DNA of 64,000 bases from Tritrichomonas musculus (lineage: Eukaryota; Parabasalia; Tritrichomonadida; Tritrichomonadidae), in the NCBI GenBank assembly GCA_039105265.1, contig JAPFFF010000002.1, positions 248,001 to 312,000 of the forward strand, in the 5' to 3' direction. Position 1 is the stretch's first letter; each line of letters opens with the position of its first letter. The translations under genes and the position numbers were made by a program. The notes beneath the pieces were generated by a model. It was not told where the DNA came from and made no database searches. It worked only from the letters and a program-made list of their open reading frames with translations. Shown one piece after another: positions 9,480 through 17,726 of the stretch.

Positions 9480-12215
9480 ATGAATGATTACTCAGAAGAG
9501 GAAGATATATCATTTGAAAATGATTTTGATGAAGAAGAAGATGAAGAAGAAAAAGATTTAATAACGATCCGATTAGAAAACATTCAAATTCAAATTAATT
9601 ATTCTCAATTGTGCAAATATTCTCAACTTATTCGTACGAAATACCTGATTTCAGATGTAAAAAACAATTTACCAAATTTGATTCAAGAATTTCAAAGACA
9701 AAATCAGATTGAAGATGAAAATATAATATTTTTTTTCAATATTCTTCGAGATGAAAAATATAAAATAACAAGAAAAAGTTATAGAGATCTTTTCAAACTT
9801 TCCCAATTTTTTAAAGCGAATAATATTTTAAAAAAACTCAAAAAATATTCGAAATTGCATTTCAATGATCTCGACTTAAGGATTCAACTTATTTTGGATG
9901 AAATAGAAAGAGAGAAGGACAATAATTCAGAAGATTACAGTTATGAGTTAACAGTTCAAATGGAAGATTACTTAATTCGCAAAATTAGCGATTGTTTTAA
10001 TAGCTTTTATTTCAACCAACTTCCTGTTTCAATTATCTATCAAATTATTGAAAAAAGTGACAGACAAAAAATAAATGATGATGCTTTGTTTGATTTCATT
10101 AATAAATCAATTGATAATTTTTTCATTCTTTTCAGATTTCTTGATCTTAAAAATCTCTCAGAAAATAGATTTCAAGAGTTACTCAATTATTTTTTCTCAA
10201 CGAACAATGACCCAAACAAGCAGGTATACATGCAGTATCTTCCTTGTGATTTACCATTAATAAATATACTGAAAAATAACATAAAGGATGATCAAGTTAA
10301 ATATGGCAAACTAAAAAGAGAGAATGAAATGCTTAACTCACAAATTAAAGATCTAAATTCTGAAAATTCTCAACTAAAACAAGCAATTAAGGAGCTTGAT
10401 AATAAGATAAATCAGAAAGAAGAGCAACTTAACCAACTTCAACAAAATAATAAACAACTTGAAAGTGAGTTAAATCAGAAAGAAGAACAATTTAACCAAC
10501 TTCAAAAAAGTCATACAAAACTTGAAGACGAGTTAAATCAGAAAGAAAAGCAACTTAATCAACTTCAACAAAATAATAAACAACTTGAAAGTGAGTTAAA
10601 TCAGAAAGAAGAACAATTTAACCAACTTCAAAAAAGTCATACAAAACTTGAAGACGAGTTAAATCAGAAAGAAGAGCAACTTAATCAACTTCAACAAAAT
10701 AATAAACAACTTGAAAGTGAGTTAAATCAGAAAGAAGAACAATTTAACCAACTTCAAAAAAGTCATACAAAACTTGAAGACGAGTTAAATCAGAAAGAAA
10801 AGCAACTTAATCAACTTCAACAGTATTATTATAAACTTGAAAATGAATTAAATGAGAAAGAAGAACAAATTGATCAACTTCAATATAATCATATACAACT
10901 TCAAAACGAATTAAATGAGAAAGAAGAACAAATTGACCAACTTCAGTATAATAATATACAACTTAAAGAAGAGTTAAATGAGAAAGAAGAGCAACTTAAC
11001 GAACTTCAATATAATCATATACAACTTAAAGAAGAGTTAAATCAGAGAGAAGAGCAAATTAACCAACTTCAACAAAATAATAAACAACTTGAAAGCAAAT
11101 TAAATCAGAAAGAAGAACAATTTAACCAACTTCAAAAAAATCATACAAAACTTGAAGACGAGTTAAATCAGAAAGGAGATAAGCTTAACCAATTTAAGCA
11201 AAAAAATATAAAATGTGAGAATGAAATAATTCAGAAAGAAGAACAATTTAACCAACTTTCACAAAATCATAAACAACTTAAAAACAAGTTAAATCAGAAA
11301 GAAGATAAATTAAACAAACTTCAACAAAATTATAAAAAACTTGAAGATTGTCTTAAACAAAAAACTGAACAATTTGATGATGAAATTTCAAAACTAAAAA
11401 ATAAAAAAAATGAGTTAAAACAAAGTTTACAAAAATCACTAAATGAAAATATGAATTATATTGAACAAAATGATAAGCTTCACAATGAAAAACAATCTCT
11501 TCAACGCCAAATAACAAATTTGTCAAAATCGAATGAAGAATTTTCTAGAGCATTGAATTCGATATTTGGAACAGCCAATGAGCGTAAAATGGATACTGCA
11601 ATTCGATATCTAAAAATATCATCAGATAAAGGCAACTGTTTCTCATCTTATCTGCTTGGAATTCTGTATGAAAGTGGAGTTGGAGTTAATAGAAATGCTG
11701 TTCAAATGATAAAATATTATGAAAAATCATCTGAACAAGGAAATTCACACGGTTTTAATCGAATTGGTTATTGTTATGATATTGGACATATTCTTCCAAG
11801 AAATATGTCAAAAGCTTTCGAATATTATCAAAAAGGAGCTGAATTAGACAATTCTTATTCATTAAACAATCTTGGTATTTTATATCTGAATGGAAAAGGT
11901 ATGAACAAAAATAGTTCAAAAGCTATTTTTTATTTAAAGAAGTCAGCTGATCTTGGAAATTCTTATGCGTTACGTAATATTGGCAATTTATATGAAAAAG
12001 GTGAAATTGTTGAACAAAATTATGAAATGGCAATCAAATATTATCAAATGTCAGCCTATGCTGTTGATTCTTATTCATTCATTGTGCTTGGCGATTTGTA
12101 CGCTAAGGGCGTCGGTGTTCAAAAAAATTTGACTAAAGCAAAAGAGTATTATCTAAAAGCTAAAGAATTAGGTGATCGTGATGCTGATCAGAAATTAGCA
12201 TCAATTCAAACTTGA
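9480..12215 (+). CDS. Coiled-coil protein with C-terminal Sel1 repeats
   Basis: About 911 residues from the ATG at 9480; the frame is open upstream but has no earlier ATG. The acidic N terminus is followed by an all-helical module of about 220 residues, including LPVSIIYQII. It resembles the module in the BspA-like protein at 39.4 kb and may be a divergent BTB/BACK unit. Residues about 265-690 form a long coiled coil built from ~21-residue units of the type LNQKEEQxNQLQ. Three 42-residue (126-bp) double units in the first half are nearly identical. Residues about 698-905 are five to six Sel1 repeats (A-x-x-Y-x-x-K-S-A-x-x-G-N-S pattern), a protein-interaction solenoid. There is no catalytic domain and no signal peptide; a cytoplasmic scaffold is my inference. 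Confidence 0.85.
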   Translation: MNDYSEEEDISFENDFDEEEDEEEKDLITIRLENIQIQINYSQLCKYSQLIRTKYLISDVKNNLPNLIQEFQRQNQIEDENIIFFFNILRDEKYKITRKSYRDLFKLSQFFKANNILKKLKKYSKLHFNDLDLRIQLILDEIEREKDNNSEDYSYELTVQMEDYLIRKISDCFNSFYFNQLPVSIIYQIIEKSDRQKINDDALFDFINKSIDNFFILFRFLDLKNLSENRFQELLNYFFSTNNDPNKQVYMQYLPCDLPLINILKNNIKDDQVKYGKLKRENEMLNSQIKDLNSENSQLKQAIKELDNKINQKEEQLNQLQQNNKQLESELNQKEEQFNQLQKSHTKLEDELNQKEKQLNQLQQNNKQLESELNQKEEQFNQLQKSHTKLEDELNQKEEQLNQLQQNNKQLESELNQKEEQFNQLQKSHTKLEDELNQKEKQLNQLQQYYYKLENELNEKEEQIDQLQYNHIQLQNELNEKEEQIDQLQYNNIQLKEELNEKEEQLNELQYNHIQLKEELNQREEQINQLQQNNKQLESKLNQKEEQFNQLQKNHTKLEDELNQKGDKLNQFKQKNIKCENEIIQKEEQFNQLSQNHKQLKNKLNQKEDKLNKLQQNYKKLEDCLKQKTEQFDDEISKLKNKKNELKQSLQKSLNENMNYIEQNDKLHNEKQSLQRQITNLSKSNEEFSRALNSIFGTANERKMDTAIRYLKISSDKGNCFSSYLLGILYESGVGVNRNAVQMIKYYEKSSEQGNSHGFNRIGYCYDIGHILPRNMSKAFEYYQKGAELDNSYSLNNLGILYLNGKGMNKNSSKAIFYLKKSADLGNSYALRNIGNLYEKGEIVEQNYEMAIKYYQMSAYAVDSYSFIVLGDLYAKGVGVQKNLTKAKEYYLKAKELGDRDADQKLASIQT
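10411..11350 (+). repeat. 63-bp tandem repeats coding the coiled coil
   Basis: About 15 units of 63 bases encode 21-residue coiled-coil segments, arranged partly as 126-bp double units. The first three doubles (about 10411-10790) are almost identical in DNA, showing recent expansion or conversion, while later units have diverged. Confidence 0.8.
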
Positions 12216-13447
12216 ATTGATTTGACATCTCTTTTATGATTAAAAACTCTTTTTTGACATTTAAGACATTTTTATTCGATTCTTCTTCTGATTTGTCTTT
12301 ATTTTAATATAATATTGTTATATATTAAAAAATGATTCCAAATTGAAAGAAAATGTCCTCCAAATCATGAGGTTATTTGATGAATTTAAAGTATTTTAAT
12401 AATTTTTTTTATTAAGAAAAGGCAATTTTCATACATTTAGACAAGCACAATGAATGAATATATACAATAGAAGAAATTTACACCTGTTTCACTTTTGTAA
12501 CGGAAAAATCCACTTTCGTAACGGAAATTTTCATTTTCGTAACGGAAAATACAAAAACGTAAGAAAATTTAAAGCATTTCAAATATTTTTATGAATTTTA
12601 GTATAATAACAACTAATATTGCCATAGATTTCATTTTTTATGGAAAATTTTTTTTTAAGATTGATCAAATAAAAAATAATATTTTTCGTTTTAAAAATCA
12701 CTAATTCTTCATATATATGTATAATTTATTAAATAAATTATACAAATTTGCTATTTAAATAAAAATTTTTTACGAAGAGATTATTATATATTGCATATTT
12801 TTGTTGATGAATTTTTTCTGAATGAATAATCATTTTTTATTAAATAAAAGATGTTAACTTTAAAATCACAAATTTTTATAACAAAGATCATATATTCATG
12901 AAAATTTCATATTTTCCGTAACAAAAGTAAAAATTTCCGTTTCGAAAATGAAAATTTCGGTTACAAAAGTGAAACAGGTGTATCAATATAATGAGCAATT
13001 TTTTCCTAGTAAATATCTGAATTAATTTTTTTTCAATACAAATACTTGAAATTTATCAATATAAAACCTTTATAATTATCAAATACGTTGAAGATAGAAA
13101 AAATCTTTTTCTCAAAAAAATCTTTTTCTTTATATCCAATTGTAATGAAAAGCAAATGAACAAGTAAACATTCTTCAACTTATTAAAAAATCTGGTGAGC
13201 AAAGATTAGAATGATCTAAAAACAAATAAGAAATTGATCCAAATAGACATGAAATATTTTACTAAAAATGAAGAAAAACAATTTAATATGCTTCGATTTT
13301 CTTTTTTTTTTTTTTTATTCAAAAGAATTGTAATATCAAGAATTGAACATTAATGTTTACTCCTACAATTTATTTTAAATAGAAGATTAAATTCAAATTT
13401 AAAGTTGTTTTGATCTGTAGGAAACTAATGTTCAATATATCATTTTC
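12216..13447. other. Intergenic stretch holding a MITE
   Basis: Apart from the element at 12481-12980 this is AT-rich DNA with no gene that I can support. Confidence 0.6.
12481..12980. mobile_element. 500-bp TA-flanked MITE
   Basis: The ends CACCTGTTTCACTTTTGTAA and their exact inverse are bounded by TA on both sides. The inversion continues imperfectly for about 70 bases through three copies of a CGTAACGGAAA-like word. There is no open frame inside. The first bases CASCTGTTTC are shared with the element at 4191-4963, so the two are probably mobilised by related Tc1/mariner-type enzymes (inference). Confidence 0.87.
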
Positions 13448-13834
13448 TTATTCATCAAAGAAAATTAATTTACCATATATTTCTATTGAATCAATGCAAA
13501 AATAATTATCTCCATGAGAATTGTGGCCAGTTTGCGTTATTTTGAAATACCTGATTTCTTCATTATTTGGGTTTTTAATGTCGAATGTGTGGCTAACATG
13601 AGCTTGATTCATCGCATCCGTTTCTTCTTGGCTAATTTCTTTCCAGTGCTCAAAATCATTTGATACTTCAATCTTCCACTTTTTGATATAATGGCCACAA
13701 TTTCGAGATTTGAATGTGTATTTGGTCGGTATTATTTTGAACTTGCCAAAATCAAAACAGAGATAACTGTTTGCTTCATCATATGAAGCAAAATATTTGT
13801 TTCTGTCAGCAATGCAATAAAAAAGTTTTTTGAA
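13448..13834 (-). pseudogene. Discoidin (F5/8 type C) domain fragment of the BTB family
   Basis: A reverse-strand frame of about 128 codons has no ATG and runs from a stop at 13835 to a stop at 13448. It reads DRNKYFASYDEANSYLCFDF and later KKWKIEVSNDFEHW, then RYFKITQTG and DSIEIYGKL. These match the discoidin domain at the end of the intact gene at 62275-63612 (FASDDFNNQWILFDF, WMIEGSIDGNDW, RFVRLTQLG, IEFFGKF). Everything upstream (BTB and linker) is absent, so this is a truncated remnant. Confidence 0.75.
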
Positions 13835-14065
13835 TTATTTTGCATAATTAAAGTAACATAAAGCAATATTATTATATAATATAATACTATAGTATATATA
13901 GGTTATATTTATATAATTAGATTGTAGTATTGCATTGAATCGTATGGGATAATTTCTTTTTAATTTATTTAATTCTCGAATGGAAAACTCTATCATTATA
14001 CAAGAAATATGATATTATTATGCTTTTATATATTATATACTAAATGATAAATATATTGATATAGT

Positions 14066-14804
14066 TTGTTAAAAATTATCTTCAGTAGGTCTTTCAAAAA
14101 AATCGATTTTTTATTTTGCAAAAATTTTTTGAAAAAAAAAGTGTTACAACTTTTTATTACGCTGCTACTTTTTATAAACCACTGTATTGAAGTTCAAGCT
14201 TTTCCTCCAATTGGCGAACACAGCAAATCATCAGGAAACTCTATAATTAATTGTGAATCAATTGGAAACTTAGAACAACCTCTCAAAATTCTCATGCTTT
14301 GTGGTAGTTTTAATGTAGGACTAACATCATAACTGTATCGTTATTTTTATAACAAATTTTTTGATTCTTTGATGCCAACCATTGGTGTTGACTTTAAAAC
14401 ACACTATATCGATGTTGACGGACAAAAAGTTAAGCTTCAAATGTGGGAAACTGCTGGCCAAGAAAAATTCAGAAATATTACGAAATGCTATCTAAGAGGC
14501 GCACATGGAATAATTATCTGTTATAAAGTTACAGACAGAGAAACCCTTGAATCGACTCAATCTTGGGTTGAAGTATTTAAAGAGCCACATTTCGATACAG
14601 AAATTCCAGTTGTTCTCTATGGAAATATGATTGATCTCAAAGATTCAAGACAAGTTTCATATGAAGAAGGCGAACAATTTGCATCATCGCATGGCTGGAG
14701 CTATTTTGAAACATCAGCTAAAAGAGAGCATAGGAGTTAATGAAATATTCCAATTCATTGGAACTAAATCATTTAGATATAAACTGGAACGAACAATAAA
14801 ATAA
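14066..14804 (+). pseudogene. Broken Rab-family GTPase with a hydrophobic leader
   Basis: Rab motifs are clear: KILMLCGSFNVG, LYRYFYNKFFDS, PTIGVDFKTHYI, WETAGQEKF and YFETSAK. The copy cannot work as it stands. A stop splits the P-loop region from the rest near 14330, and a one-base frame change near 14720 separates the last helix (ESIGVNEIFQFIG) from SAK. The P-loop lysine is leucine, and the G4 motif reads GNMID instead of GNKxD. No C-terminal prenylation cysteines remain. Ahead of the GTPase is a hydrophobic leader ending EVQAFPPIGE, resembling the start of the Myb protein at 7407. No ATG begins the leader. Host pseudogene. Confidence 0.85.
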
Positions 14805-15124
14805 CAATAATCTTAATAAATAAAAAAAATAACCTTTTATTAGAAAAAGTTCTGCTTTTTTTTTCTTTGATTGGTTCTTGTTATTCATCCAAGTCATAAT
14901 CATCAAAATCAGAATCATAATATTTATTTTCATCTTATTCTATATCTTTAAAAAACATATAAATAATTCTATCAACAATATTTGTACTTTTTTTAAGTAT
15001 TTGAATCGCTTTTTTTGTCTCTTTATTTTCGATTTCTTCTTTTTCAATATTAATACATTTTCATCTTCATCATTGTTACTAACTTCTTCATCTTTTATGT
15101 TTTGATCTGGATGTTTCATTAAAG

Positions 15125-15514
15125 CTATTTCTTCTTTTGTAAGTTTGCATATATGAGAGTTCCATCTATTTTTGATTTGATTTCCAATTCTGCCACATTA
15201 TTAACAAATTGTAATTTATTTCTCCATTGTGGTTCACAAAATTCATCAAGTTTAGGTGAAATAAGTTCAAAGATAGCATTCGTAAAATCTTGACCTCCTA
15301 AATCAGAATCTCCTGCTGTAGCCAAAACTTTAAATGCATTTTATTTAGTTTCAATATAAGAAACATCAAGTACACCACCTCCAAAATCATAAATTATAAT
15401 ATCACGTTTATCATTGCAATTTAAATTTGTATTATTAAAACAATAACAAAATGCTTCAGCAAGAAGTTCAATGTTAGCATATTTAGCTGCTTTTTTGGTG
15501 TTTTCGATTTGTTC
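15125..15514 (-). pseudogene. Hsp70 ATPase-domain fragment
   Basis: Read on the reverse strand, the pieces match Hsp70: EQIENTKKAAKYANIELLAE, then IIIYDFGGGVLDVSYIETK, an in-frame stop, then VLATAGDSDLGGQDF and further ATPase-domain helices. The phosphate-binding DFGGG segment is intact. Acidic sequence in other frames continues down to 14881 (YDSDFDDYDLDE), possibly the remains of the C terminus after frame changes. The first part of the ATPase domain is missing. This is a dead host gene copy with at least two disablements. Confidence 0.82.
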
Positions 15515-15525
15515 TTAAAAAATAT

Positions 15526-16180
15526 GTTTTTAACAAAAAAAAAAAAAAAATAAAAAAGAACTTTTTAATTGTAATTTTGTTCTCCAAAAAGGAACTGATT
15601 CATTGAAAGAAAAATTCAAAGAAATTAAATGTTGTAAAAAAAACTATAAAAAGTTAATTATCAAATTGAGAGGAGTCACGATTCAATACTAGACTCTTTT
15701 TGAACGCAGTTCAAAAAGTGGCGTTACTTTTTTAAATATATAAAATGCTCTCAAAAAGTATAAAAAAAAAAAGGAATAGTTTTAATGTGAAAAGTATGAA
15801 TTCAATATATGCTTGTTAAGTCCTGATTTTCGTTATCGATAATTGATCCATTTTTCTGATATCAATATCAAATCAAAAATATTATCTCTGATATCAATAA
15901 TGAATAAAAACAAAAGATCGATTATCAATATTGCAAATTTGTTAACGTAATAAAATTTTGTAAACTTTTTTAACTGATTATTTCACATATCCGTTATAAA
16001 ATTTAATAAAAGCTGATTCTTTCACAAAATAAGTTAAAATATTCAAAATCAATCGTTTTTCGTAACCAAAGTTTTGAAAAAATTATAAACGGTTTAGTAT
16101 CCTACCGTTCTTTTTTTTTTAATTTTGAATTGATATTCACCAAATGGTCAATTTTTATTATTATTTTTATATTTTTTTGA
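15526..16180. other. Intergenic AT-rich stretch
   Basis: Contains a 10-bp hairpin with loop GCA (15696-15718) and a few GATATC/ATCGAT words. No gene is seen. The start of the 16181 gene follows directly. Confidence 0.55.
15696..15718. repeat. Small hairpin of the TTTTTGA-family
   Basis: CTTTTTGAAC and its exact inverse flank the loop GCA. The architecture matches the hairpin at 5108-5164 (TTTTTGAGC, loop GAA). Confidence 0.5.
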
Positions 16181-16660
16181 ATGGTTGGGAAATCAAACAA
16201 AAAACAGAGACATCATTCGCAATCATCAACCTCGTCGAGGTCGCCTTCTCCTTCTCCTTCTTCTTCTTCTTCGCGTTCACCTTCTCCAATAATAATTGAT
16301 TACAGATTTAATAATTTTTTTCAACCAAATCAATCACTTGGTTCGTATATTATATCGTTAATTGTAATATTTATATCATTCATTTTTGTATTATGTATCT
16401 TGTATGCCGTTTTTAACCTTATAGTTGGGATCTTTTCTGCATTTTTTAACCTTATAGTTGGTATCTTTTCTGCATTTTTTAACCTTATAGTTGGTATCTT
16501 TTCTGCAATTTTTAACCTTATAGTTGGGATCTTTTCTGCATTTTTTAACCTTATAGTTGGTATCTTTTCTGCATTTTTTAACCTTATAGTTGGTATCTTT
16601 TCTGCAATTTTTAACCTTATAGTTGGGATCTTTTCTGCCTTTCTTGGAATCATATTTTGA
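16181..16660 (+). CDS. Small membrane protein with seven 11-residue hydrophobic repeats
   Basis: A 159-residue protein. The first ~45 residues are basic and Ser/Pro-rich (SRSPSPSPSS). Residues about 55-78 form a hydrophobic segment. The rest is seven perfect copies of FNLIVGIFSA plus F or I, ending LGIIF. The eleventh residue follows the order F,F,I,F,F,I,F, so the array also has a 99-bp higher-order period. The whole repeat block would be membrane-embedded. The reverse strand of the array is open too, but the forward frame has the ATG and the composition change typical of a real protein. Family unknown to me. Confidence 0.6.
   Translation: MVGKSNKKQRHHSQSSTSSRSPSPSPSSSSSRSPSPIIIDYRFNNFFQPNQSLGSYIISLIVIFISFIFVLCILYAVFNLIVGIFSAFFNLIVGIFSAFFNLIVGIFSAIFNLIVGIFSAFFNLIVGIFSAFFNLIVGIFSAIFNLIVGIFSAFLGIIF
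16409..16640. repeat. 33-bp tandem array, seven units
   Basis: Seven 33-bp units, nearly identical in DNA, encode the membrane repeats of the 16181 gene. Variants GGG/GGT and ATT/TTT alternate with a three-unit period, indicating expansion in blocks of three. Confidence 0.85.
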
Positions 16661-16789
16661 ATTTTTTATTTTTTTTTATTTTTTTTTTTTTTTATTAATT
16701 TTGTATTATTTATTTAATAAGTGCCCCTATTTCATCGATATACAACACAGCTCCTAATTAACAACTTTACCTATCAATCATTACAATGT

Positions 16790-16881
16790 GTCGAGGTCGT
16801 CTAATGGAAGGGCAGGTATCTTTATGTCTTCAATTGAAGTCTAATTGCTTACTTAATCAAGGTTCGAATCCTTGCCTCGAT
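16790..16881 (+). tRNA. tRNA gene, probably with a short intron; anticodon unclear
   Basis: The acceptor stem GTCGAGG pairs with CCTCGAT (one G-T). A four-pair D stem is followed by TAATGGAAG-type D-loop bases (A14, G18G19 and A21 positions fit), and the T arm CAAGG-TTCGAAT-CCTTG is perfect. A-box-like TCGTCTAATGG and B-box GGTTCGAATCC are present. At 92 nt it is about 17 longer than a class I tRNA. No contiguous anticodon stem forms, but GGTA before the loop pairs with TACT just before the T arm. A small intron containing the palindrome CTTCAATTGAAG would explain this. I could not assign the amino acid. Confidence 0.85.
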
Positions 16882-16882
16882 G

Positions 16883-17726
16883 TTTTTTATTTTTAAAACT
16901 ATCACATACTTTTTATTTATTTTTTTTTTTTTTTTAAAAAAAAAGTAAAAACATTTGAATAATACTATAAATATTGATAATTTTATGGGGTTTATATTGC
17001 TTTTAACTTTGATAGATTTCCTCAATTTCATTTTAATGACAGCCAAACTTAGTCAATTTTTGAAAGAAAAAAGTGACAGTTTTATATATATAAATATGTT
17101 TTTCCATATTTTGAAATACATAATAAAAAATGATTTTGACCTGTAAATACTTGAATTAATAATATATAAATCCTCATACTAGACCTAAATAAAACTGATC
17201 AATGGAAATTCTTGAACAAATTATTTGTGACACTTCTGCAATGATAAAAAATATCAATAAAATAACACAGAGCTTTTTCAAATTTACATAATCTTGCAAA
17301 AGATTTTAATGACATTCAATATCATTTCAATTAATGTCATATTTAAGTTTAATTGATTGTATTCCCCTTTTGGTTGAAAATTAAAAAAAAAACATATAAG
17401 AACAAAAGTGAAATGAAGAAAAAGTTCTCTATACTCAAGAACAACTCAAAACTTATGTAATAAAGATATATTAAAACAATTCCATAAAAACATATCTTAA
17501 ATTGAATCAACTAATGAAGTTAACAAAAGAAATAATGTATCGTGAATTCTTCTCAAAAAAAGAATTGAAAAATTATTGTACAATTCATTTAAAAAATTAA
17601 ACCACAAAGAACAAAATAAAAAAAAGATGCAGAAGTCACCAATAAAACCATCAATAATAACAAAAGAAAAAAAAAAGTAGAAAAAATAAAAAAATATGTT
17701 TTCAAAATAAATATAATTTTTATTAT
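16883..17726. other. Intergenic AT-rich stretch
   Basis: Poly-T/poly-A runs and short chance frames on both strands (16849-17146, 17497-17733); none has recognisable composition. It includes the 3' flank of the giant pseudokinase gene. Confidence 0.55.

Noticed and set aside
14369-14740. Intact small GTPase starting at an internal ATG
   Set aside because: It would lack the P-loop and has a changed G4 motif. It is the middle of a Rab pseudogene.
16330-16653. Reverse-strand frame with EKIPTIRLKN repeats and an ATG
   Set aside because: It is the complement of the 33-bp array. The forward frame has an SR-rich head and a single coherent membrane design, so I kept only that, while noting that both strands are open.
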